Positions 52,265 to 61,348 of a DNA stretch of 64,000 bases are shown piece after piece (the first letter of the stretch is position 1; each line of letters opens with the position of its first letter). Below the pieces are notes generated by a model that ran no database searches, was not told where the DNA came from, and was given only the letters and a program-made list of their open reading frames with translations. The stretch spans positions 1 through 64,000 of the forward strand of contig JAWLDA010000001.1 of assembly GCA_041686855.1 (NCBI GenBank), in the 5' to 3' direction. The DNA comes from JAWLDA01 sp041686855. Lineage in GTDB: Bacteria; Bacillota; Limnochordia; DTU080; RSA5. Made by a program: the position numbers and the translations under genes.

Positions 52265-53713
52265 ATGTCCAACTTGCCCAATATCCTATTGATCACGGCG
52301 GACCAGTTTCGCGCCGACTGCTTAGGGTGTGCGGGACACCCCGTGGTCGAGACGCCCTACCTGGACCAGTTGGCTGCCGACGGAACACGCTTCACCCACG
52401 CGTACACGGCGGTCCCTGCCTGTGTGCCGGCCCGGGCGGCGATACTCACAGGAATGGATCAGTGGAATCACGGAAGGCTGGCGGCAGCAGGTGGTGATTA
52501 TCTCGCCTTTCCGGCGACGATGGCGGAAGAGCTTTCGGCCGCAGGGTATCAAACCGCAGTGATTGGGCACATGGGACAGACGCCTAAGCGGGCTTTGTAC
52601 GGTTTTCAACAGGGAACGATCCTCGAGGATTATACGGCGTGGCTCGATCGGCAGACGCAGGGCGTCTACGGCTACACTGACCACGGTGTCAGTCCCAACA
52701 GTTGGGTGGCCCGGCCCAGCAACCTTCCGGAGCATCTGCACGTCACCCACTGGAAGGCCGGGGAGGCCATTCGCTTTCTGGAGCGACGTGATCCGACTAA
52801 GCCGTACTTCCTGTGGCTCTCGTTCATTCGTCCTCATGCCCCCTTTGATGCGCCGCGGGAGTATTTCGACATGTACCGTGACCATCCGGATCTCCCTGAC
52901 CCGGCGGTGGGCGATTGGGCCGCGGCCTTCGATCGAAGAATCGACGACATCGATGCGCCGCGCACGCGGCGTACCCCCGCCGAGATTCGCCGTGCTCAAG
53001 CAGGCTATTATGGGAATATCACGTTTATCGATCACCAGATTGGGAGAATCCTCAACGCCCTGCGCACGACCCAGCGCGCTGCGTTCGCCAACACCATGGC
53101 CATATTCACATCCGATCACGGCGAGATGTTGGGGGACCACCATCACTGGCGCAAGACGTATGCGTACGAGGGTTCGGCCAACATACCTTTTGTGGTCCGT
53201 CTTCCGGCGGCGTGGGGAGCCCCCCAGGGGCAGGTTCGCACCGAGCCGATCGAGTTGAGAGACATTATGCCGACGCTGCTCGATGCGGCGGACTGTTCGA
53301 TCCCGGAGAGCGTCGACGGCACAAGCCTGCTACCGCTTGTGCGCGGCGAGGATCCCTCATGGCGCGAGTTTGTGCAGGGCGAGTATTCGCAGTGCTACAC
53401 GCGGGAGACGGGCATGCAGTACGTGACGGACGGGCGAGAGAAGTACATCTGGTTCCACCACACCGGTGAGGAGCAGTTCTTCGATCTCGAAGCTGACCCG
53501 TACGAATGTCACGACCTATCACTCGATCCCAGCCATGCCGAGCGGATCACTGTGTGGCGCAGCCGGCTCGCTCAAATCAATGAGGAGCGCGGTGACCCCC
53601 GCGGGCAGGATGGCCGCCTCATTCCGCAAGTCGACCGGAACGTCCCGAACCTCTCACCCAACTATCAACGGTGGAAAGAGGCCGGGGCCCGGTGGTTAAG
53701 CCGGGTGCAGTAG
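52265..53713 (+). CDS. Sulfatase (type I, formylglycine-dependent)
   Basis: A 482-residue cytoplasmic sulfatase. Metal residue D13 lies in L-L-I-T-A-D-Q-F-R, the formylglycine cysteine is C53 in C-V-P-A-R with A-I-L-T-G-M downstream, and the second metal site is T-S-D-H-G-E-M-L-G-D-H-H-H. It resembles the sulfatase at 17105 in motif style. ATG 52265 has AGGAGGAA upstream, 12 bases after the PhyH stop. The PhyH-sulfatase pairing, together with BNR_4, suggests desulfation of a polysaccharide fragment. Confidence 0.94.
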   Translation: MSNLPNILLITADQFRADCLGCAGHPVVETPYLDQLAADGTRFTHAYTAVPACVPARAAILTGMDQWNHGRLAAAGGDYLAFPATMAEELSAAGYQTAVIGHMGQTPKRALYGFQQGTILEDYTAWLDRQTQGVYGYTDHGVSPNSWVARPSNLPEHLHVTHWKAGEAIRFLERRDPTKPYFLWLSFIRPHAPFDAPREYFDMYRDHPDLPDPAVGDWAAAFDRRIDDIDAPRTRRTPAEIRRAQAGYYGNITFIDHQIGRILNALRTTQRAAFANTMAIFTSDHGEMLGDHHHWRKTYAYEGSANIPFVVRLPAAWGAPQGQVRTEPIELRDIMPTLLDAADCSIPESVDGTSLLPLVRGEDPSWREFVQGEYSQCYTRETGMQYVTDGREKYIWFHHTGEEQFFDLEADPYECHDLSLDPSHAERITVWRSRLAQINEERGDPRGQDGRLIPQVDRNVPNLSPNYQRWKEAGARWLSRVQ

Positions 53714-53797
53714 GTGAGCTAAGCGTGTCGAGGACAGCGCACAAATAGTAATCCGTTCCTAGGACCGAAGAACCAGTGCCCTCATAAGAGGTAGGAC

Positions 53798-55081
53798 GTG
53801 AACATGACCAGCGTCTTTGACCTGAATTGTTCGCGTACTACACGACAGCCGAAAGGATGTAAAGGGTTGAAGGTGGAGAGCACTGGAATACGTCCCGAGT
53901 GGTTTTACGAGTCCCGAGATCGGCAGTTGAGTGGTTCGAGCGAAAGGAGACGGCGGCCGCTAGCTCCTGGTTCTGAGCGCGTGAGGATCAGCGCGGATCC
54001 GCGACCGGTGTCGCGCTTGGTCTACGTCATGACGAACGGAGCCACAGGGAACGAAGTGATCGCCTTGCGGCAGGGAAGCGACGGAAGGCTTTCACGAGTA
54101 GCTGTCTACGCAACGGGTGGTAACGGAACGGGTGTCGAGGAGGTTTCGCCTGCAACACCGCAAGACGGGATTGATCCGCTGGCGTCGCAAGGATCTCTTA
54201 CGCTCTCCCGAGACGGTCGTTTCCTCTTTGCCGTCAACGCCGGCAGCGACACAATCAGCAGTTTCCGTGTCACCGACGACGGCGGACTCGTCCTTGTGGA
54301 CGTTGTCCCCTCCGGCGGAGCCCAACCCAACAGTGTGGACGTGTTTGAAAACTTGGTGTACGTCTCCAATGTGGGCGACGCAGCCAACGGGTTCGCTTCA
54401 AACGTTACCGGTTTCCATCTGGCCAACGACGGTCGCCTCACGCTGATCGGCGGTTCGACCCGAAGGCTAAGCACGGCCGATGCACAACCGGCGCGCGTCG
54501 TATTCAGCCCGGAGGGAAGCTTGCTCGCTGTCTCCGAATTAACGGCCAACCGTATCAGTCTGTTCCGCGTTCAATCAGACGGGACTTTATCCGCCCCCAC
54601 CGTCAACGCTTCAAGTGGTCCGGCGCCGTTTGGTTCTGTGTTTCTTTCCATGGGCCGCCTGCTTGTCGCTGAGGCGTCGGGCGCACTCTCGTCCTACGCT
54701 GTCACCTTGGATGGAACAGTCGTGATTTTGAGCGGCTCCGTTCCGAGCACTCAGGAGGCCACCTGTTGGGTCGTGACCACGAAGGACGAACGTTTTGCGT
54801 TCACCTCAAATACCGACAGCGGCACCATCACATCGTATACGATCGCCAACAATGGGACGGTAACACTGGCCGACGCCGTGGTAGCCCGGTTAGAAGGCGA
54901 GGCTCCCAGTCCGATCGATAGTGGTGTGAGTATGGACGGAGGCTACTTTTACGTCCTGGACGGAGGGCAGGGTGCGGTCGTTGCCTATCGGATTGAAGAG
55001 AACGGCCGACTTACGCACCTGCAGACTCTAAAGCCCGATGGACTCCCCACCCTCGGCGCGCAAGGGTTAGCCGTACGGTAA
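53798..55081 (+). CDS. Lactonase/YncE-like seven-bladed beta-propeller protein
   Basis: A 427-residue propeller of the 6-phosphogluconolactonase (YbhE) type. Repeats of about 50 residues carry S-x-D-G-R-F-L-F-A-V-N, S-x-x-V-x-x-x-Y-V-S-N and similar blade motifs from residue 70 on. The first 70 residues are charged and of unusual composition, with no signal peptide. GTG 53798 has AGAGGT upstream; ATG 53804 is possible. Activity as a lactonase or as a binding protein is undecided. It stands alone after the sulfatase. Confidence 0.82.
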   Translation: MNMTSVFDLNCSRTTRQPKGCKGLKVESTGIRPEWFYESRDRQLSGSSERRRRPLAPGSERVRISADPRPVSRLVYVMTNGATGNEVIALRQGSDGRLSRVAVYATGGNGTGVEEVSPATPQDGIDPLASQGSLTLSRDGRFLFAVNAGSDTISSFRVTDDGGLVLVDVVPSGGAQPNSVDVFENLVYVSNVGDAANGFASNVTGFHLANDGRLTLIGGSTRRLSTADAQPARVVFSPEGSLLAVSELTANRISLFRVQSDGTLSAPTVNASSGPAPFGSVFLSMGRLLVAEASGALSSYAVTLDGTVVILSGSVPSTQEATCWVVTTKDERFAFTSNTDSGTITSYTIANNGTVTLADAVVARLEGEAPSPIDSGVSMDGGYFYVLDGGQGAVVAYRIEENGRLTHLQTLKPDGLPTLGAQGLAVR

Positions 55082-55104
55082 GCACTAGGCCACGTAACGG
55101 ACGC

Positions 55105-55302
55105 TCACCTCTCGTGAAAGACGAAGAAGACGGCGGCGATGATGCACGCGAACCCAGCAAGGTAATTCCACTTGAGCCTCTCGCCGAGGTACAGGACCGA
55201 AAAGGCCCCAAAGACGACCAAGGTGATCACTTCTTGAATGGTTTTGAGTTGCGCCGCCGTCATAAAGATGGTTGAGATCGTGAGGAGAACGATCGTCCTA
55301 AT
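55105..55302 (-). pseudogene. Decayed DMT-family (DUF486) membrane protein gene
   Basis: The sequence R-T-I-V-L-L-T-I-S-T-I-F-M-T matches the start, and A-Q-L-K-T-I-Q-E-V-I-T-L-V-V-F the second half, of DMT-family DUF486 proteins (about 110-117 residues). About 45 codons between them, including two helices, are deleted in frame. The expected start codon is ATT (55302), although AGGAGGG is correctly placed before it, which suggests a mutated ATG. It is therefore probably inactive. Confidence 0.7.
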
Positions 55303-55410
55303 GGATGCTCCCTCCTGCAAAGGGCAAATGAAAAAGTGGAGTAACATTCGCCGCTTTGCGTGGGGAGTCCCGCTGTTGCCTTACTGTTCGCTCGTTGATT
55401 TTTGGGGCGA

Positions 55411-58149
55411 TTATCTCCTGAGGCCCTTGAGGTCAACATGCCCCAGTTGAATCTCAGGCGAGTCGACCGCCGCTCCTGCTCGGTCCAGGTGCGCTCGCGC
55501 ATCCTCCGTCCCTGCGAGCATCACACGGATGAAAGTCGCATTCGAGTTCACCGGGAGGCTCCCGTTTACAGAGACGTGTATCCACGCTTCGCCTGACGGG
55601 GCGTGGGCCTTCTCTTGGGTGTGCACCGTGTAGAGGACTGGCTCCCAATCGATACCATCCCCGGAGACGTCGACGCGGAGTGATTGGTTGACGAGCTCAT
55701 CGACGCGACCACTCGTGTCTAGGGTCACGTCCGAGGGCGAAGTACCGGGAGTCTTGGCGTACAAGGTGAACGCAAACGAGCGTAGGCGAGGCATCTCCCA
55801 AACGAGAAACTTCCCTCCCGAACCTTGAGGGCGGATTCGGTCTGTGTCCCCGAAAAGCGCGTCCTCCGCGTTGCCGACAAACTCCCAACCCTCGGATCGC
55901 TCAGTCGCCTTTAACCGGTCGACCACCCCTAACCAGCCAGAGTTAGAGGGCGGCAAGATGGGATCTTCAAGTGTCATCCAGTTGGCTACGGTGACAGGAA
56001 GAGTGCTGACAGATTCCATTCCTGCGGAAGTGAGGACTCGGACGTTGAGATCGTACGGTCCGTCCGGTAGGTTTAACGTCTCGAGGGTGAGTCTTGGGGG
56101 TATGGTGCTGCCTTCGTAGATTGGACGGGTTTCGGCACGATGGGGAGCTGTAAGAGAGACGGAAACATGCTTAATGTGGGAGGCGGCGATCGCCGGGTCG
56201 ATCATGAGAGGCACTTCGCCGGTGAGACTCTCTCCCCACTTAATGCCGTGGAGGCGCACATGCTCGACGGTGAAGTGAACACTCTGCCGATGGGCCGCGC
56301 CCTCATTGTCTACGACGGTAACGTCAAGGCGATGTTCCCCAGGTTGCAGCTCCCACGGGAGCAAGGTCAAGTCGGCGGGTAAGGAGTCCCCTTGAAAGAT
56401 AGGCGTGCCGTCCACGTTAATGTCGATCTGCCGGAGCGTCGGGCTGGCGGTGACGAGATGCACCGAGGTGGGACCGTCGAGACTCTCCCCGCGTCTCGGT
56501 GAGCCGATCCACAGGTCGCTCGGGCGCTCGTTGAGGCTCCAGATCGTACCGATCAGCGCGGGTTTGCGTAGGACCGACGGTTTCTGATAGTAGACGGTGA
56601 GAATGCGACCGTCGTCGAGCTCGACGGAGCTGGGATACCCAAGGTCGGCGTCGATGGCATCGTCTCGGATGACCAGTTCTCGGTATTTGGAGAAATCGAC
56701 ACCGTCGTCGCTGAGCTGCGCCCGTTGTCCGTATGGATGCCAGCGGTGTCCGTACGTGAGCAAGATTCGGCCATCGCGCAGCCGTAGGGCGTGAGGAGGA
56801 TAGCCATACACGGTGGTCGGGGAGGGCTTGGTCCATGTCCGGCCGCCGTCGTCCGACGTCGCAAGCCAGTGATACGAGAGCTCTCGAGCCATCTGGCGCG
56901 GTGCGGTTGGATGCGCGCGGACGTAGAGGATAATTCGTCCCGATGTCGTCTCGACAAAATGGGGCTCCGAATAATGGATGACGATGCGGTCACCTTCAAC
57001 GTCGATGGAGGCGGGGAACCCGTCAATGCGACCCAGCGATTGCCACGTTTCACCGAGATCCGAAGAGGAGTAAGCTTGAAAGCTCGTGGCAGACGATTTG
57101 TCGACGGCAAACAGATCGCCGTTTGCGAGTTGCATAGGTCCTTTCGGTTGAAACGGGTACGGAAACATCTCGGACCACGTGTTGCCACCGTCCGTCGAGC
57201 GGATCAGGTACCCGCGTTGGTACTTGGAGAGCAGGGCCTGGGCTTGAATGGGATCGATCTGATCACTGTCGGTTCCGTTCCGCCACCACGCCACGCGGGA
57301 CGAGACGATGATCGTGTCGTCGGAGGTGACGAGAATCCCAGGGTCTCGGTCGTCCAAGATCGTGTCCGCTATGACTGTGCCCTCGTCCCAAGTGCGCCCA
57401 CCGTCCTGCGATCTGTACATCACGACTCGACCGTGCGACTCCGTGTGCGCCTCTCCGGCGTAGGTGACGACGAGTAGCTCTCCGCTCTGCCGGCGCGCAA
57501 TGCTGGGCCAGGCGTGGTAGACGCCGTCCGTATCGGCGAGTGTTACGTGCAACGGGACTCCCTCTGTTGCGGTTGTGGCACTCGGGTCAGAGTCGACGCC
57601 TGTTTGGTCCGATTCTTGCAGATGGGCGCTTTGGGTCGTCGTCTCTATCAGCTCGAGTTGCGCCTTAACCGGGAAATGCGTCGCTCTCACACCGACGTAT
57701 ATGTCGTATCGACCCGACAAGTCCGGGTCAAACGTCAACGGGGGCGGGGTAGCACCGGCGCCGGCGTAAAGCGTGCCTCCGCCGATGTGGGCCATACTGT
57801 CGGTGCGAACCGCCCACACGTTCGCCGCTTCATCGTACTCTTGTAGCGAGGCGATTTTGATCACCGCGCTATTTGGTTGGAGCGCGTCAAAGGACGTCCA
57901 CAAAACCTCGCGACCTGTCTTCACTTCGACGAATCGTATGTAGTCGATGTAAACCGCGGCGCCGACATGGGTGATCCTAACAGATCGGTTGTCGAGCGCC
58001 ACCCCTTGTCTCCACGGAATATCCTCCCACCAGTGCTGCGTAGGCGTCCCCGTAGGAGCTGTGATAATCTCTGCTTCAGCCACGGCGATACCCTGCACCG
58101 CCACCAGGATCAGAATCGCTATAAACATCAGCCGCAATTTGCGCCACAT
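55411..58149 (-). CDS. Large secreted BNR/sialidase-fold protein with Ig-like domains and a shared C-terminal module
   Basis: A 912-residue exported protein. Signal peptide L-M-F-I-A-I-L-I-L-V-A-V-Q-G to about residue 25; an N-terminal beta-sandwich at about 25-185; a six-bladed sialidase-like propeller at about 195-540 with Asp boxes SQDGGRTW, STDGGNTW, SSDLGETW and SDDGGRTW; two Ig-like domains at about 545-730; and residues 733-912, a module also found at 28429. The catalytic identity (sialidase, other exo-glycosidase or lyase) is not clear; Arg/Asp/Tyr catalytic residues cannot be assigned. The frame is open from 58179, but ATG 58149 gives the right signal peptide. It is divergent from the 58.4-64 kb operon. 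Confidence 0.88.
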   Translation of the reverse strand: MWRKLRLMFIAILILVAVQGIAVAEAEIITAPTGTPTQHWWEDIPWRQGVALDNRSVRITHVGAAVYIDYIRFVEVKTGREVLWTSFDALQPNSAVIKIASLQEYDEAANVWAVRTDSMAHIGGGTLYAGAGATPPPLTFDPDLSGRYDIYVGVRATHFPVKAQLELIETTTQSAHLQESDQTGVDSDPSATTATEGVPLHVTLADTDGVYHAWPSIARRQSGELLVVTYAGEAHTESHGRVVMYRSQDGGRTWDEGTVIADTILDDRDPGILVTSDDTIIVSSRVAWWRNGTDSDQIDPIQAQALLSKYQRGYLIRSTDGGNTWSEMFPYPFQPKGPMQLANGDLFAVDKSSATSFQAYSSSDLGETWQSLGRIDGFPASIDVEGDRIVIHYSEPHFVETTSGRIILYVRAHPTAPRQMARELSYHWLATSDDGGRTWTKPSPTTVYGYPPHALRLRDGRILLTYGHRWHPYGQRAQLSDDGVDFSKYRELVIRDDAIDADLGYPSSVELDDGRILTVYYQKPSVLRKPALIGTIWSLNERPSDLWIGSPRRGESLDGPTSVHLVTASPTLRQIDINVDGTPIFQGDSLPADLTLLPWELQPGEHRLDVTVVDNEGAAHRQSVHFTVEHVRLHGIKWGESLTGEVPLMIDPAIAASHIKHVSVSLTAPHRAETRPIYEGSTIPPRLTLETLNLPDGPYDLNVRVLTSAGMESVSTLPVTVANWMTLEDPILPPSNSGWLGVVDRLKATERSEGWEFVGNAEDALFGDTDRIRPQGSGGKFLVWEMPRLRSFAFTLYAKTPGTSPSDVTLDTSGRVDELVNQSLRVDVSGDGIDWEPVLYTVHTQEKAHAPSGEAWIHVSVNGSLPVNSNATFIRVMLAGTEDARAHLDRAGAAVDSPEIQLGHVDLKGLRR

Positions 58150-58291
58150 TGGTTCATCGCACCTCCACCTCATCTCCAAGAAGTTCGTGGGGGGAGGTGC
58201 GTCTCCTTGCTGTGGTTTGTTTGCGGAGGGCCAATGGTTGATTGGCCAACACCTCCATTGCGCCTCTCCAACCCCCTAGCTGGAAATAAAT

Positions 58292-58307
58292 ATTTTCCTA
58301 GGAAAAT
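58292..58307. promoter_or_regulatory. Perfect 16-bp palindrome in a divergent intergenic region
   Basis: ATTTTCCTAGGAAAAT is a perfect inverted repeat between the BNR protein gene and the divergent small-protein operon, 90 bases before the GTG at 58397. It is a candidate operator, but its binding protein is not in view. Confidence 0.4.
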
Positions 58308-58396
58308 TATGGTTTTGATGGAGGGAAGTGGTACAAACGTCGTTAACTTTCCAGTTCGTGCCATGGTAAAAGTTGACATGGAAAGGAGTGGATTCT

Positions 58397-58552
58397 GTGG
58401 CCAAAGACGTGGATGTGACTCGTGAGAACCCACTGTACGTTACAGACGACAATCGTACGTTCGGAAAGGTGACGATTCATCCGGGCGGACAAATCTGGAT
58501 CCAAACGACGGCGGACGTCAGGATCGAAGTCTTGGAAAAGAAAGAGGAGTAG
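58397..58552 (+). CDS. 51-residue protein heading the GGX-protein operon
   Basis: A short gene (M-A-K-D-V-D-V-T-R-E..., ending E-K-K-E-E). GTG 58397 has AAAGGAG nine bases upstream, and the TAG is followed 31 bases later by the next ATG with its own AGAGGAG, which supports translation. The body alternates hydrophobic and polar residues like a small beta-sheet protein (V-T-I-H-P-G-G-Q-I-W-I-Q). The family is not known. It may be a leader, a chaperone or a structural partner of the next protein. Confidence 0.6.
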   Translation: MAKDVDVTRENPLYVTDDNRTFGKVTIHPGGQIWIQTTADVRIEVLEKKEE

Positions 58553-58583
58553 GAGTCAGCCTTTACTAGAGGAGCGATTACGA

Positions 58584-59348
58584 ATGCCTAAAGAGACGGT
58601 ACAACTCATTTCCGAGGCAATGGCGAGAGGGCAGACCACCCCCGACATCATGGTCGTGGGCGCGACCGGATCCCACGGAGCCCCCGGCTCGAATGGGACA
58701 GCGGGGCAAAACGGCCCCGACGGTCGTGATGCACACTGCAATTGGAAGACCGACTGCTCGAACGGTTCGGCCGGAAGCCCCGGCGGCTCGGGTGGGGACG
58801 GAGGCCGGGGATCCGACGGCGGCGACGGTAGAGATGCCCTCCCCGCCCGAATTTCCGTGGGAACGCTGAAAGGCACGGTGTTTGTAGCCGGCCGAGGCGG
58901 CAACGGTGGCGACGGCGGCAACGGTGGCAACGGTGGAAATGGCGGCAATGGAGGAGACGGCGGCGACGGGGATAAGGACGGCGCCTACTCGCGGAATGGC
59001 TACAATGGCGGCAATGGTGGCAATGGCGGTAACGGCGGCGAAGGCGGCCGCGGCGGTAACGGAGGCAACGGCAGCCGGGTGACCATCGTCTATGGGAAGT
59101 TGGAATCGGATAGCGCCTTTGTGCCAATCACTGAACCGAGCCATTCGGGTTCCGGTGGGAACGGCGGTGCAGGTGGGGCAGGTGGCGCCGCCGGGAAAGG
59201 CGGAAGCCGCGGGGGCCATAATGGCGCTCCGGGCGAGCCCGGGAGTCGAGGAGCGCATGGCTCTGCGGGTGACCACGGCGGAACGCCGAGCACCTTTAAT
59301 ATCTATCAGGGAATGGCTCTGCCGGCCAAAGAGGAGCTCGGAGCTTAA
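58584..59348 (+). CDS. Collagen-like / GGX-repeat glycine-rich protein
   Basis: A 254-residue protein. A short N-terminal helix (1-20), collagen-type G-X-Y triplets (A-T-G-S-H-G-A-P-G-S-N-G), a stretch with a Cys pair (D-A-H-C-N-W-K-T-D-C) and long runs of G-G-N/G-G-D triplets (about 110-165 and 195-240) interrupted by V-T-I-V-Y-G-K-L. GGX triplets form polyglycine-II bundles in snow-flea antifreeze protein and phage adhesins. No signal peptide is seen. ATG 58584 has AGAGGAG nine bases upstream. Its Gly-rich frame should be checked against sequencing error, but no internal stop occurs. Confidence 0.8.
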   Translation: MPKETVQLISEAMARGQTTPDIMVVGATGSHGAPGSNGTAGQNGPDGRDAHCNWKTDCSNGSAGSPGGSGGDGGRGSDGGDGRDALPARISVGTLKGTVFVAGRGGNGGDGGNGGNGGNGGNGGDGGDGDKDGAYSRNGYNGGNGGNGGNGGEGGRGGNGGNGSRVTIVYGKLESDSAFVPITEPSHSGSGGNGGAGGAGGAAGKGGSRGGHNGAPGEPGSRGAHGSAGDHGGTPSTFNIYQGMALPAKEELGA

Positions 59349-61307
59349 GTGAGTGCTCACCGCGTCGGCAACGATGGGTCCGCCCGACTCACCTTGAGGA
59401 CCGATCGGCTGATCAAAGCGGCCGCGCGGCTGACGGATGCACGGGCGGAGGCGGTGTTCGCCTCCGCCTGCGGAACGCTCTCTGCCCCTGGGGCGTCCGC
59501 AATCCCGTCAGTCGGTCGTTCGGCTTTGAATCACGACGGCGTCCCTCTTCAGTTGTGTCTTAGTGCCTCGGTGAAGGGGAGCAAGTTAAGGCTCTTGGGC
59601 GATCCTTGGACGAACCTACCGGTGGAGGCCCGTTATGAAGCTTCGATTCACACGTTGCTTCACGCCCTGGAGATCGGTGGTGCGCCTGGGCTCCGCGCGG
59701 CAACGGAGCGCACGCTTTCCTTGGTGGTTCCTGAGACCAAAGAAGCCCGTGCAGCGTATAACGACGGGTTTGTATGGGTCGCGCTCACGCCTGGCAGTTC
59801 GGGGATCGCGTTCTATCTCGAAGCTTCTCCCCTGGGCGTAGAAGGGGGATGGCAGGTCGCCGAGCGATGGCTTGCGGAGGTGCTCCCAGCGAGTGGGCAT
59901 GCGTTGGAGCTCATCGGACGCTTAGCACAAACGGGCGTTGTCGCTAGTCTCGGACTCGAAGGGGCGAATCCTGTTGATGCACGCGCCAAAGTTTACTTTC
60001 GACTTGCTCAACCTACGTCGCTTGAGAGTTTGGGTGTAGACCTCTTAGTATCAACTCCGGTCATGCGCTTCCTTGACCTTGTCGCAGCGGATCGCTCCAT
60101 AGACCTTGATGGACTCGTCATGAGCGCTGGGTTTTCTCTCGCCACAGGAGAGCTCGCCGATGTCAAATTGGATCTTTGCGGTCATTGCCTCGCTTACTCG
60201 GCGGCGGAGTGGCTGGACGTAATCGAGCGTTGCCGCTCGGAGTACAACCTGGCAGAGATTCCGGTGGAGGCTGCCTTGGCGTCCGAGGAGTGTGAGGTTG
60301 CGTTCCTGGGACTCGGTGTAGACGTGAACCAAACCTGTCGACTCAACGTCTACCTCAAGGACAAAGCCGGATCCTCAGTTCCCGACGACCGCGAACTGCG
60401 CGCCGCCTTGGAAGACGCAGTGCGCTACTTGTCGGGGATCCAACGCGAAGACGGAGCGTGGACCGATTATCACTTGCCCGTAGGGGCCTCGGACCAATGG
60501 GTGAGCGCTTACGTCGGCTGCGCTCTCGCTCGGGTGGGTCGCACCCTGGAGCATCCCCAGGCCCTGGAGGCCGCGCAACGCGCAGCTCTGTGGCTGTCGC
60601 GGGAGAGGACGTATCCCGCCGGTTGGGGTTACAACGGGCGCGTCGGGCCGGATGCGGATTCCACGGCCATGGCGATCGCACTCTTGAGCACACTGGGTAT
60701 GCACGTGCTTGATGTCGATCGCCACTTTCTCTTGCAGCACTGGCGTCACGGCCGAGGGATGGCTACCTATGCCAACGGACCGCAGGCCTGGTCTAACGCG
60801 CATTGGGATGTGACGCCTTGGGGCTACCTTGGATTGGAACCTCGAGAAAGACGCCGACTTTTGCCGGAGTTTTTGGCGGCTTTGGAGGGCAACCGGAATG
60901 CCGACGGCACATGGCGAGCCTATTGGTGGAGGACCCCGCTCTATAGCACATTTTTGACGTTGGAAGCCCTCAGCGACATGCAGATGGCGGAGCCGGAAGG
61001 CTGTCTCTTGGAAGGATCCTTGACGGTCGACAATTCATTCGATCTAGCCTGCGCCGTGGGCATTGGCGTCTTGCGCCGCTGGGAGCCGGCTGTGTATGCG
61101 GGCCCATTACGTGCGCTCCTTGATCGCCAGCAACTTAGCGGCGGTTGGTCCGGGGCCGCCAACCTGCGGGTGACGGACGAGAGCTGCTATCAACCGTGGG
61201 TCGAGCCGAAGGGGGCGTATTTTGAGGATAACGCCGGCACCATTACGACGGCTACGGTCCTCCGCTCGATGACGCACCTGCTGCGATCAGGCGCCTATCG
61301 AGTATAG
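59349..61307 (+). CDS. Two-domain protein: prenyltransferase-like N-terminal region and alpha/alpha-toroid cyclase-like C-terminal region
   Basis: A 652-residue soluble protein. The N-terminal half (about 55-345) has strand motifs A-R-A-K-V-Y-F-R, V-K-L-D-L-C-G-H and R-L-N-V-Y-L-K that recall ABBA/DMATS aromatic prenyltransferases; I infer this only weakly. The C-terminal half (about 360-645) contains the repeated D-G-A-W/D-G-T-W and W-x-x-N-R-N-A-D-G motifs of the squalene-cyclase/prenyltransferase alpha/alpha toroid. A catalytic D-x-D-D motif is not obvious. It is codirectional with and directly after the GGX gene. Possible roles are terpenoid or aromatic tailoring of a small molecule or a peptide. 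Confidence 0.75.
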   Translation: MSAHRVGNDGSARLTLRTDRLIKAAARLTDARAEAVFASACGTLSAPGASAIPSVGRSALNHDGVPLQLCLSASVKGSKLRLLGDPWTNLPVEARYEASIHTLLHALEIGGAPGLRAATERTLSLVVPETKEARAAYNDGFVWVALTPGSSGIAFYLEASPLGVEGGWQVAERWLAEVLPASGHALELIGRLAQTGVVASLGLEGANPVDARAKVYFRLAQPTSLESLGVDLLVSTPVMRFLDLVAADRSIDLDGLVMSAGFSLATGELADVKLDLCGHCLAYSAAEWLDVIERCRSEYNLAEIPVEAALASEECEVAFLGLGVDVNQTCRLNVYLKDKAGSSVPDDRELRAALEDAVRYLSGIQREDGAWTDYHLPVGASDQWVSAYVGCALARVGRTLEHPQALEAAQRAALWLSRERTYPAGWGYNGRVGPDADSTAMAIALLSTLGMHVLDVDRHFLLQHWRHGRGMATYANGPQAWSNAHWDVTPWGYLGLEPRERRRLLPEFLAALEGNRNADGTWRAYWWRTPLYSTFLTLEALSDMQMAEPEGCLLEGSLTVDNSFDLACAVGIGVLRRWEPAVYAGPLRALLDRQQLSGGWSGAANLRVTDESCYQPWVEPKGAYFEDNAGTITTATVLRSMTHLLRSGAYRV

Positions 61308-61348
61308 GGAGCTACAGAGAGCACCTAACACATTGGAGGTTGATTCAC

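Noticed and set aside
57877..58425. 182-residue plus-strand gene across the end of the BNR gene
   Set aside because: Overlaps the signal-peptide coding region and the small-protein start; composition is not protein-like.
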